In this document: positions 1 to 5,762 of the stretch, piece after piece
Position numbering within the stretch: position 1 is the first letter of the stretch
How the letters are laid out: each line of letters begins with the position of its first letter
Source of the DNA: DATMBL01 sp050735975
Lineage (GTDB): Bacteria; Desulfobacterota; Binatia; UBA9968
Assembly: GCA_050735975.1 (NCBI GenBank)
Contig: JBOHVS010000031.1
Span: 1-17,289 of the forward strand
Direction of reading: 5' to 3'
DNA length: 17,289 nt
Translations under genes and position numbers: made by a program
Notes under the pieces: generated by a model
What the model was told of the DNA's origin: nothing
The model's database searches: none
What the model saw: only the letters and a program-made list of their open reading frames with translations

Positions 1-179
1 AGATGGGTCCGGCTTCGGATAACATGGCGGTTGTCGACCAGAAACTGCGCGTGCACGGCATGTCGAATCTCTGGGTGGGCGACGCGTCGATCATGCCGAT
101 CGTGAGCCACGCAAACACCAACCTGACGTCGATCATGATCGGCGAGCGATTATCGGATTTCGTAAAAGAGGTGGCGTAA
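1..179 (+). CDS. GMC-family oxidoreductase, C-terminal fragment
   Basis: The open frame enters from the left edge and ends at TAA 177-179; only the last 59 or so residues are visible. They match the C-terminal end of glucose-methanol-choline (choline dehydrogenase-like) FAD oxidoreductases: a VVDQKLRVHG strand, then NLWVGDASIMP, then SHANTNLTSIMIGER. In this family the NTN segment carries the Asn of the His/Asn active-site pair and the GDAS/MP part helps hold FAD, with the enzyme oxidising an alcohol to an aldehyde or ketone. The substrate cannot be told from the tail. It is followed after about 100 bases, which include an inverted repeat, by a decarboxylase pair on the same strand, so a shared catabolic role is possible but not shown. 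Confidence 0.88.
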   Translation, partial: MGPASDNMAVVDQKLRVHGMSNLWVGDASIMPIVSHANTNLTSIMIGERLSDFVKEVA

Positions 180-207
180 CGTCTAAGTCTCGCGTCCGGA
201 GTTTCGA

Positions 208-249
208 GTCTCGTGTTGCCTAGCCTCAATTCCCAACGAGACACGAGAC
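208..249. repeat. Short inverted repeat of GTCTCGTGT type
   Basis: GTCTCGTGT at 208-216 is answered by its exact reverse complement ACACGAGAC at 241-249, and a second ACGAGAC lies at 236-242. The surrounding bases (181-262) are built from variations on CGAGTCTCG / CGAGACACGAGAC. It lies between the GMC tail and the decarboxylase genes. It looks like one copy of a dispersed intergenic repeat; a role as a hairpin at the end of the upstream message is possible. It has no T-run, so it is not a classic terminator. Confidence 0.55.
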
Positions 250-285
250 ACAAGACCCGAGACGTGTTAACAAGCCGGAGGAAAA

Positions 286-795
286 ATGGCGGACATCCCC
301 TTGAAGGCTGACGATATCATTCACGAGATCAAGCGGGCGGGCATTCGGTTCGTGGTCGCCTTGCCCGATCGCGTTACCAGCCACTATTTGCTGAAATCGA
401 TTTTGCACGATCCGGATTTCCGGGTCGTGCAGGTATGCAAGGAGGACGAGGGAGTTTCGATCTGCAGCGGGCTTTACGCCGCCGGCCGCCGTTCCCTTCT
501 GATGATGCAATATACGGGTCTGTTGGATTCGATCAACGCCCTGCGGGGTGTTGCGATGGAGGGGCACAATCCGGTGTGCATGGTGGTCGGGCTGCTGGGC
601 AAAGAACGGGGAGTTCCCCCGACCAAAGATAAACGTTACGGAATCCGCATCGTCGAACCGGTGCTGGACGCCATGGAGATCGAACATCAACTCATCGAAG
701 AGCCGACGGACGTGGCGAAAATCGTCCCGGCGGTCGAGAAAGCCTATACATCGTCTTTACCGATAGCCATGCTGATCGGAAGGGAGCCAAAGTAG
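286..795 (+). CDS. comD: Thiamine-diphosphate decarboxylase alpha subunit, sulfopyruvate decarboxylase (ComD)-like
   Basis: A 169-residue protein with the fold of the N-terminal (pyrimidine-binding) domain of thiamine-diphosphate enzymes. In the ComD/ComE family this domain and the PP domain are separate subunits that decarboxylate a 3-substituted 2-oxoacid: sulfopyruvate to sulfoacetaldehyde, or phosphonopyruvate in related enzymes. The key feature is VCKEDEGVSICSGLYAAGRR near residues 49-66, where the Glu in the CKEDEG context should be the conserved cofactor-activating glutamate; QYTGLLDSINAL follows. The start is fixed by GGAGG at 276-280, five bases before ATG. The partner subunit begins two bases after the stop, so they should be co-translated. 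The exact substrate is not visible: sulfopyruvate is the best family match, phosphonopyruvate or another 2-oxoacid the alternative. The gene symbol reflects homology, not proof of coenzyme M synthesis. Confidence 0.8.
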   Translation: MADIPLKADDIIHEIKRAGIRFVVALPDRVTSHYLLKSILHDPDFRVVQVCKEDEGVSICSGLYAAGRRSLLMMQYTGLLDSINALRGVAMEGHNPVCMVVGLLGKERGVPPTKDKRYGIRIVEPVLDAMEIEHQLIEEPTDVAKIVPAVEKAYTSSLPIAMLIGREPK

Positions 796-797
796 CC

Positions 798-1364
798 ATG
801 ATGAAACGCGACGAATGTCTGAAGGTCTTGGCGCGTCACCGCAAGGACGAGATCGTAGTGGCGGTTTACATGGCGGCGCAAGAGTTGATTCACATTTCGC
901 CGAGCGATTTGAACTACACTTTCACCGGCGCTATGGGGCAGGGATCCTCTCACGCATTGGGGTTAGCTCTCGGACGGCCGGACAAGCGGGTGGTCGTGCT
1001 TGATGGCGACGGCAGCTTGCTCATGAATCTTGGAACTCTGGTAACCATCGCCAACGCGGCGCCGAAAAATTTTGTGCACTGTCTGTGTGAAAACGGCACT
1101 TACGAAACCAACGGGTCCGTTCCCATACCGCGGGCCGGCCAGATTCGATTTACCGAACTGGCGAAAGCAGCGGGTTATCCCAAGACCTACGAGTTCGCCA
1201 ACCTCGACGATTGGGATCGCGAGCTGGAAAAGATTCTCAAGGAAGACGGCCCGGTCTTTGTCGATCTTAAAATGGAACCGGGCGAAGCCTATCCCGAGGA
1301 TTTCCGCCGCCTTTACAGCGTCGAGCATCGCGATAGGTTTCGACAAGCGCTTAAAAACAGCTGA
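798..1364 (+). CDS. comE: Thiamine-diphosphate decarboxylase beta subunit, sulfopyruvate decarboxylase (ComE)-like
   Basis: A 188-residue protein that is the C-terminal (pyrophosphate-binding) domain of a thiamine-diphosphate enzyme. The Mg/ThDP motif begins with GDGSLLMNLGTLVTIA near residues 70-85 and ends at the ENGTYETNG segment about 20 residues later, where the Asn of the GDG-N motif lies. The upstream TGAMGQGSSHALGLALG stretch is also standard for this domain. It should pair with the preceding alpha subunit to form the complete active site at the subunit interface. The start overlaps nothing: the alpha stop is at 793-795 and two ATG codons lie at 798 and 801, either usable. The EamA permease frame opens right after its stop, so all three genes look like one transcript. 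As for the partner, sulfopyruvate decarboxylase is the nearest named activity, while the real substrate is open. Confidence 0.8.
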   Translation: MMKRDECLKVLARHRKDEIVVAVYMAAQELIHISPSDLNYTFTGAMGQGSSHALGLALGRPDKRVVVLDGDGSLLMNLGTLVTIANAAPKNFVHCLCENGTYETNGSVPIPRAGQIRFTELAKAAGYPKTYEFANLDDWDRELEKILKEDGPVFVDLKMEPGEAYPEDFRRLYSVEHRDRFRQALKNS

Positions 1365-1377
1365 GGCCTGATTCGTC

Positions 1378-2250
1378 ACGTTAACCGCGTCCGCGCAGCT
1401 TCTAGCTTTCCTGACTTCCATCTGGTACGCGGGAGCCCTGGTTTCGTCACGCCGCGGCCTCAAATACTCCACGCCCACGACCGTTACCCTGGTCTCTATT
1501 CTGGTGCAAAACGTCACGCTCTGGAGCGCGGTCTTCATACTGGGCGGGATTCCCAGAGTCTCCCCGGTCGCGGTGCTCATTTTCTGCGTCGTCGGAATTT
1601 TTCAAATGGGAGTTCGGCTGCTTGCCTATACCGGAGTTCTCAAAATCGGCGCATCGCGCAGCAGCGCGCTGCAATCTATAAGCCCGCTGGTCAGCGCTAC
1701 TATCGCCATAACGGTTCTGCGGGAAACCGCTTCAGGGCTCATCATCGGGGGAACGCTTCTTGTCGTGATCGGCATCATTCTGGTTTCGTGGAGAGCCGAA
1801 CGGGAGCTGCCAAGCTTCCGTTGGTGGCACCTTCTGCTGCCGATTTGCGCCGCTTGCCTCACAGGCATTAACCATCCGATGCGGAGTTACGCGCTGGGCC
1901 TGTCCAATGAACCCCTGTTTTTCGCCGCCTTCATGGGCTTCGTCTCGTTGGTCGGATTTCTGGTCTACACGGTGGTCTCTCCGCAAGGGCAACAGTTGGT
2001 TTGGGACCGAAAAGCCTTTTGGCCCTTCCTGTGGACCGGCATCTTCGAGACGTTATCGATCGTATTCATCATCACGGCGTTGAGCATCGGCCGGGTCGTG
2101 GTCATCGCCCCGATTGCCGCCAGTTATCCGGTTTGGGCGCTTATCGGGGCCAAGCTCTTTCTGCGCGATATCGAACGGATCACCTGGAAAACTGTCCTCG
2201 GCATTTTTAGCGTCGTCGCCGGCACCGTCGCGATCCATCTTGGCAAGTGA
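1378..2250 (+). CDS. EamA/DMT-family permease, start codon unclear
   Basis: A ten-helix drug/metabolite transporter (two EamA repeats), about 290 residues if read from near 1378. The first canonical start in frame is GTG 1504, which gives 248 residues but removes the whole first helix. The frame is open from 1372, and its translation there (LTASAQLLAFLTSIWYAGAL, then SSRRGLKYSTP) is exactly what the first helix and loop of an EamA protein look like, so this stretch is coding. No ATG, GTG or TTG lies in frame between 1372 and 1504; ACG 1378, followed by Leu-Thr-Ala, is one base from ATG and has a GAGG at 1363-1366. A start-codon mutation, a rare start codon or a sequence error are all possible. 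The protein sits behind the ComDE-like pair and may export or import a related acid. Substrate unknown. Confidence 0.75.
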   Translation, partial: TLTASAQLLAFLTSIWYAGALVSSRRGLKYSTPTTVTLVSILVQNVTLWSAVFILGGIPRVSPVAVLIFCVVGIFQMGVRLLAYTGVLKIGASRSSALQSISPLVSATIAITVLRETASGLIIGGTLLVVIGIILVSWRAERELPSFRWWHLLLPICAACLTGINHPMRSYALGLSNEPLFFAAFMGFVSLVGFLVYTVVSPQGQQLVWDRKAFWPFLWTGIFETLSIVFIITALSIGRVVVIAPIAASYPVWALIGAKLFLRDIERITWKTVLGIFSVVAGTVAIHLGK

Positions 2251-2327
2251 CGCGGCACAAAGGGTTATCAGCATGATAAACGACGGCTCAGATCACAGTC
2301 GAGACATTGGGGATTACACGCTCTCAA

Positions 2328-2395
2328 AGCGTCATGCTGAGCAGAGCGGAAGCATCTTTAACTCAGGTCTCACCTGATGCTTTTGATTCTGACGA
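2328..2395. repeat. Intergenic hairpin repeat (GTCATGCTGAGC / AAGCATC type)
   Basis: The 197-base gap between the EamA permease and the cyclase gene contains GTCATGCTGAGC followed by AAGCATC (2350-2356), whose reverse complement GATGCTT is at 2376-2382; inside it CAGGT (2364-2368) pairs with ACCTG (2372-2376) around a CTC loop, using some of the same bases. The sequence has the look of a widely scattered bacterial intergenic repeat with a GTCATGCTGAGC...GAAGCATCT core. It could form a hairpin at the 3' end of the upstream message. No transposase is nearby. Confidence 0.5.
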
Positions 2396-2412
2396 CAACC
2401 AACTGCCGGCAC

Positions 2413-2441
2413 TTGTCAGACTCATTCGCGTCAAATATGAT
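2413..2441 (+). promoter_or_regulatory. Sigma-70-type promoter for the cyclase gene
   Basis: TTGTCA (2413-2418, five of six consensus bases) and TATGAT (2436-2441, five of six) are separated by 17 bases. The expected transcription start, six to seven bases past the -10 box, falls on about 2448, which is itself an ATG in frame with the cyclase. Translation would therefore begin either leaderless at 2448 or at ATG 2460 with a 12-base leader. Confidence 0.6.
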
Positions 2442-2459
2442 CCGTAAATGGGAACCGAT

Positions 2460-3134
2460 ATGAAAACCTATGACATCTCACTCACTCTGTCGGCCGATAC
2501 CGTGCGCTGGGTCAGCGCGCAGCCTTTTGAGCTGATCGAGCGAAAACGGATGAGTCGAGGAGACACGAACAACTCCTCCTCTATTCACGCCAGCGTCCAT
2601 GCCGGCACCCACGTCGATGCGCCGCTGCACTTCGTTCCCGATGGAGCGGCGATCGATTTGCTGCCGCTGGATCTCTTTCTGGGACCCGCGCGAGTCTGCG
2701 CGGTTGATGTCGCCCGCCAAATTACAGCCGCTGAAGTCGCCAAGCTCAAGCTTGCCGGCGAAAAGCGAGTGTTGTTCAAGACACGGAATTCTATCGAGCT
2801 GCTCCACAAGCCTGATTATGATCCCGGCTTCGTCGCTTTTTCCGTTGACGGGGCAAAGGCCCTTGCAGATCTAGGCGTTCAACTCATCGGGCTCGATTAC
2901 CTTTCGGTGGCGCATGCCGATGAACAGGTGGCTGTTCACCGCGCGTTCTTGGATCATGGTTTGGCCCTGCTTGAAGGCGTTGACCTGTCGGCAGTACCGC
3001 CGGGTCGCTACGAGCTCATTTGCCTGCCGATTAAGATCGCCGGCTCCGACGGCGCGCCGTGCCGAGCAGTGTTGCGGGAGTTACATAATTCGACCAGGAC
3101 TGAACCCCCGCTTTCTACATCTCAGATTGTTTGA
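2460..3134 (+). CDS. Cyclase-family metal hydrolase, kynurenine formamidase (KynB)-like
   Basis: A protein of 224 residues (228 if ATG 2448 is used) of the cyclase/KynB family (PF04199). The signature metal-binding motif HxGTHxDxxxH is complete: His47, His51, Asp53 and His57 counted from ATG 2460, in HAGTHVDAPLH. A second half-site, H-RAFLDHGLALLEGVDL, carries the His and Glu expected near the C-terminus. Members hydrolyse N-formylkynurenine, cyclic amides, or other acyl compounds with Zn or Mn; the family is broad and the substrate is not readable here. I prefer ATG 2460 because the protein then begins MKTYDISLTL as is usual, with a GGGAA just before it, but ATG 2448 coincides with the predicted transcription start. 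The ferredoxin gene starts 18 bases after the stop and is probably co-transcribed. Confidence 0.85.
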   Translation: MKTYDISLTLSADTVRWVSAQPFELIERKRMSRGDTNNSSSIHASVHAGTHVDAPLHFVPDGAAIDLLPLDLFLGPARVCAVDVARQITAAEVAKLKLAGEKRVLFKTRNSIELLHKPDYDPGFVAFSVDGAKALADLGVQLIGLDYLSVAHADEQVAVHRAFLDHGLALLEGVDLSAVPPGRYELICLPIKIAGSDGAPCRAVLRELHNSTRTEPPLSTSQIV

Positions 3135-3152
3135 TCAAAAATCGGAGGATTA

Positions 3153-3416
3153 ATGAAAATCATCATCGACAAGGAAAAATGCCGCGGACACAACAACTGT
3201 GTTTCCATCGCTCCAAACGTTTTTGACATTGACCATAATTTCAAAGCTTTCGTCCTTGATCCGAAAGGCGACAGCGACCAGGACATTCTTAAGGCAGCAA
3301 AGATGTGTCCGAAACTTGCCATTGCCCTGGACGATGAGAACAGCGGAGCGCGAATATTTCCGGGCCCGGATGACAAGACTCGCGATCAGCTCAATATTAA
3401 CAAGTTTGGCGAATAA
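3153..3416 (+). CDS. Single-cluster ferredoxin (CxxHxxC type)
   Basis: An 87-residue small ferredoxin. Cys10, His13 and Cys16 (CRGHNNC) and the later Cys52-Pro (KMCPKLAIAL) form the pattern of ferredoxins with only three Cys ligands, with His replacing the second Cys of a CxxCxxC motif. Relatives carry a [3Fe-4S] or His-ligated [4Fe-4S] cluster and commonly feed electrons to cytochromes P450 or other oxygenases. GGAGG at 3144-3148 lies four bases before the ATG. No P450 or reductase is visible within the window, so its partner is unknown; the cyclase immediately upstream on the same transcript does not itself need electrons. It is unrelated in type to the 2[4Fe-4S] ferredoxin domain encoded at 13580. 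The C-terminal 20 residues, ending NKFGE, are polar and without motif. Confidence 0.88.
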   Translation: MKIIIDKEKCRGHNNCVSIAPNVFDIDHNFKAFVLDPKGDSDQDILKAAKMCPKLAIALDDENSGARIFPGPDDKTRDQLNINKFGE

Positions 3417-3420
3417 GCCA

Positions 3421-3509
3421 TTAACAGGCTGCTGAAAAAGACCCATATGCGCGCTTCGCGGCCTATGGCGCGCGCCTCGCATTTGAAATCTTTTTGAGCA
3501 GCCTGTAAA
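3421..3509. repeat. Long inverted repeat with TTAACAGGCTGCTGAAAAAG ends
   Basis: The arms are 3421-3441 and 3489-3509; they match in 19 of 21 positions as reverse complements (AACAGGCTGCT against AGCAGCCTGT, extended by A and T runs). The 47-base interior holds a smaller GC-rich structure, GCGCGCTTCGCGG and GGCGCGCGCC. The element begins four bases after the ferredoxin stop. It may terminate the cyclase-ferredoxin message as a strong hairpin with T-rich right arm, and it looks like a dispersed MITE-like or REP-like element. No target-site duplication was identified. Confidence 0.75.
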
Positions 3510-3599
3510 CAGGATTTCGGCAAATTGCCAAAGGCCAATCTAGGCTATGGTTGATACGACAGGCTGAACGCCGATGCTTTTTGCGAAGGATTGCACGCT

Positions 3600-4460
3600 T
3601 TGACCGCGCCTCAGCGACCCGCTCTGATCGTACACGGCGGCGCCGGAGCTATAAAAGACGACGGGCTCCCGCAGAGGCTGGACGGTTGTAGAGCCGCAGC
3701 ACTGGAGGGTTGGCAAATTCTCCAGCAAGGCGGCTCGGCGTTGGACGCGGTTGAAGCCGCAGTGGTTGCGCTGGAAGATAATCCGCTTTTTAACGCCGGC
3801 ACCGGATCAACGCTCAACTGTCTCGGCCGGGTGGAAATGGACGCGGCGATAATGGAGGGCAAGTCGCTTCGCGTCGGCGCGGTCGGCGCGGTGCAAGGAA
3901 TCAAGAATCCGATCAAGCTCGCCCGGCGCGTTCTCGAAGACGGCCGTCATGTGCTGCTGGCCGGCGAAGGGGCGGTTTCTTTTGCCCGTCTAGTTGGAAT
4001 CCCCGAGGTTCCGCAGAACAGCCTGATCCTTGAAACGGAGAGAAAACGCTGGCAGGAAAAGCACGGTACGGTCGGCTGCGTTGCTTTGGATTCGAATGGC
4101 AGCATCGCCGTTGCCACATCGACGGGCGGCATCTTCAACAAACTCCCGGGACGAGTAGGGGACTCACCGCTTCCCGGCTGTGGCACGTACGCGGATGAAT
4201 ACGGCGGCGTCTCATGCACCGGCCATGGCGAGGCGATCGTGCGGGTGCTAATGGCCAAGTCGGCGCTTGAATACCTCCGGAACGGAGTTCACCCTCATGC
4301 CGCGGCGAGCGAAGCGGTTAACTTGCTAGCGGCAAAGACCGGGAGCACCGCCGGCCTTATTATCGTCGATCGGAACGGAAGGATGGGTTACGCGCGTAAC
4401 ACCCCGCGCATGCCGGTGTGCTATCTGACGGATGGCAACGTCCCAAAGGTGGACAGCTGA
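3600..4460 (+). CDS. Isoaspartyl peptidase / plant-type L-asparaginase (Ntn hydrolase)
   Basis: A member of the Thr-dependent N-terminal-nucleophile asparaginases (EcAIII/IaaA family), which hydrolyse isoaspartyl dipeptides and asparagine after cutting themselves into two subunits. The nucleophile is the Thr in HGTVGCVALD, about residue 157 from this start; autocleavage before it would leave a beta chain beginning TVGCVALD. Other family marks are VHGGAG near the N-terminus, ALEDNPLFNAGTGS, STGG, and RVGDSP followed by GCGTYAD. The length of about 286 is normal for the family. There is no ATG in the frame; AAGGA at 3586-3590 lies nine bases before TTG 3600, whereas the alternative TTG 3591 touches it, so 3600 is preferred. 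It stands alone after the repeat at 3421-3509. The terminal 12 residues are polar and unremarkable. A role in peptide salvage or asparagine use is likely. Confidence 0.88.
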   Translation: MTAPQRPALIVHGGAGAIKDDGLPQRLDGCRAAALEGWQILQQGGSALDAVEAAVVALEDNPLFNAGTGSTLNCLGRVEMDAAIMEGKSLRVGAVGAVQGIKNPIKLARRVLEDGRHVLLAGEGAVSFARLVGIPEVPQNSLILETERKRWQEKHGTVGCVALDSNGSIAVATSTGGIFNKLPGRVGDSPLPGCGTYADEYGGVSCTGHGEAIVRVLMAKSALEYLRNGVHPHAAASEAVNLLAAKTGSTAGLIIVDRNGRMGYARNTPRMPVCYLTDGNVPKVDS

Positions 4461-4493
4461 TCAAGGCGGCAGCAGACGGCGACCCGTTAACAT

Positions 4494-4510
4494 TCGTCGG
4501 GAACCGACGA
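4494..4510. other. Small GC-rich hairpin after the asparaginase gene
   Basis: TCGTCGG (4494-4500) and CCGACGA (4504-4510) form a perfect 7-bp stem with a GAA loop, 34 bases past the asparaginase stop. No T-run follows, so an intrinsic terminator is doubtful; it could protect the 3' end of the message. Confidence 0.4.
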
Positions 4511-4576
4511 GCCATGAAACTGGTGGCGGTGACTTTAGCTGTGCTTGCGATTAGATGACTGAAAGTTGAGAAGCTT

Positions 4577-4873
4577 ATGGCAATACCCTGGTTTCAGATT
4601 GCTAGACTTGTTCCGGAAATTGTTGCGGTGTCGAGAGAGCTTTTACAGCAGACAAGAAACTCGGGAGCCGGCGGTGTGAAGGAGTTTGCCGCGCGAATTG
4701 CGGCACTCGAGCAGAACGAACGCAAGCAAGCCGAATTGATCGCAAAAATGGCCCAACAACTCGCGGCTATGGCCGAAGCCGGCGCTTCGCTCCGCAGAGC
4801 ACTCCTCATCCTGGGAACGGTCGCCGCACTATCCCTGGTGGCCGCCATCGTGGCGCTGGCATTGGCAGTGTGA
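4577..4873 (+). CDS. Small coiled-coil protein with C-terminal membrane helix, unknown function
   Basis: A 98-residue protein I cannot assign to a named family. Residues 1-25 form a mildly amphipathic helix containing IARLVPEIVAVSRELLQQ; residues 35-70 are a likely coiled coil (AARIAALEQNERKQAELIAK then MAQQLAAMAEA); residues 75-98 are one very hydrophobic helix (ALLILGTVAALSLVAAIV) that ends the protein, so it should be tail-anchored with the coiled coil in the cytoplasm. A weak GAGAAG precedes the ATG. The gene meets the minus-strand DUF427 gene tail to tail with 30 bases between. Biased, coding-like composition and a self-consistent domain order support it being real. Confidence 0.65.
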   Translation: MAIPWFQIARLVPEIVAVSRELLQQTRNSGAGGVKEFAARIAALEQNERKQAELIAKMAQQLAAMAEAGASLRRALLILGTVAALSLVAAIVALALAV

Positions 4874-4903
4874 CCGGCAGCGTCGTGAGCGTATTTCCTG
4901 TGT

Positions 4904-5716
4904 TTACGGAGCGTCTCGCCGTGACACACGCGCCCACTTTGTTTGTGGCGTGGGAATTTTCTCGCCGTCAACATAGATGTCCGCGCCGCGCTCCGGGAAA
5001 AAGCAGAGGAGGTCCTTGATCTTGGGACATTCCGGTATGGTGTGGAGATAGCCCCAAACAAGATCCTTGTGCGCTTTTTCGCCGACCTTTACCGACCAGT
5101 AGGACGCAATCCCCTTGTAAGGACAGCGCGAAGTCGTATCGCTTTTCTCAAGCCTATCCATACGCACGTCCGCTTGCGGGATATAGTAGCGAACGGGATG
5201 GTTGGTCTCGAAAAGCAGGCGAGGATCCCGGGTTTCGGCGATGGTTTGGACATCGACGGCGACTCGCACGTGACGCTTGCTGGCGAGCACGTCCACACGC
5301 TTGAAGGGGTCGCGCGGGTGGACGAAGATCTCCTCGTCCTCCTCGTACCAGCCGTCCATCTCGTTCCATTCGAACGCGAAGTGGTCCTTTAAACCGTTCG
5401 CTGCCGCGGACGGTTTAGCGTAGCGCCAGACCGCGTTATTGGCGGTCTTAGCGGCCGTTTTAAACGACCAATAGGACGCCTCTCCTTTATAGGGACAGTG
5501 AGTCTTGTGTTCGCTCCCAATCATCAAGTCAGTGCGCACGTCGGGAGCGGGAAAGTAATAAACCGGTAAAACTCGGTCCTCGCGCAGCAATTTCACCCGC
5601 TTGCTGTCAGCGACTGTCTCGCCGCCGAACATAACGCGCACATGCCTTGGGCTCTCAGAGATATGAATCCAATGACCAGGGTCGCCATGTATTGGCACGC
5701 GTTCTTGCTTGCTCAT
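4904..5716 (-). CDS. Double DUF427-domain protein
   Basis: A 270-residue protein made of two DUF427 domains in tandem. Each carries the family's CPYKG-ASYWS motif: Cys74 (HCPYKGEASYWS) and Cys198 (RCPYKGIASYWS), each preceded by a V-YY-P--DVR strand. Between them lies FEWNEMDGWYEEDEE, FVHPRDPFKRVD, the usual connector when two copies are fused. The biochemical role of DUF427 is not established. The start is ATG 5714-5716 because a GGAGG occupies 5722-5726 (minus strand) at a five-base spacing; an in-frame start farther upstream would put that site inside the gene. It follows the NHL-repeat gene by 46 bases on the same strand and is probably the second gene of its operon. Converges with the small membrane protein gene. 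Confidence 0.88.
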   Translation of the reverse strand: MSKQERVPIHGDPGHWIHISESPRHVRVMFGGETVADSKRVKLLREDRVLPVYYFPAPDVRTDLMIGSEHKTHCPYKGEASYWSFKTAAKTANNAVWRYAKPSAAANGLKDHFAFEWNEMDGWYEEDEEIFVHPRDPFKRVDVLASKRHVRVAVDVQTIAETRDPRLLFETNHPVRYYIPQADVRMDRLEKSDTTSRCPYKGIASYWSVKVGEKAHKDLVWGYLHTIPECPKIKDLLCFFPERGADIYVDGEKIPTPQTKWARVSRRDAP

Positions 5717-5762
5717 ACATACCTCCGATTCGAGAAGAGTCCTCAAATCAACAGATTTCTGC

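Noticed and set aside
286..1364. Coenzyme M biosynthesis operon
   Set aside because: Only the decarboxylase pair is present; comA, comB and comC-like genes are absent from the window, so the assignment is limited to the enzyme family.
963..1580. 205-codon minus-strand open frame over comE and the EamA gene
   Set aside because: It crosses two genes with clear family motifs on the plus strand and reads as low-complexity shadow.
3541..3590. Promoter TTGCCA / TATGGT before the asparaginase gene
   Set aside because: The spacing is only 15 bases and the -10 match is poor; not listed as a feature.
4514..4558. 14-residue frame resembling a signal peptide (MKLVAVTLAVLAIR)
   Set aside because: Too short to support and lacking a ribosome site; it could be the remnant of a gene but nothing shows that.
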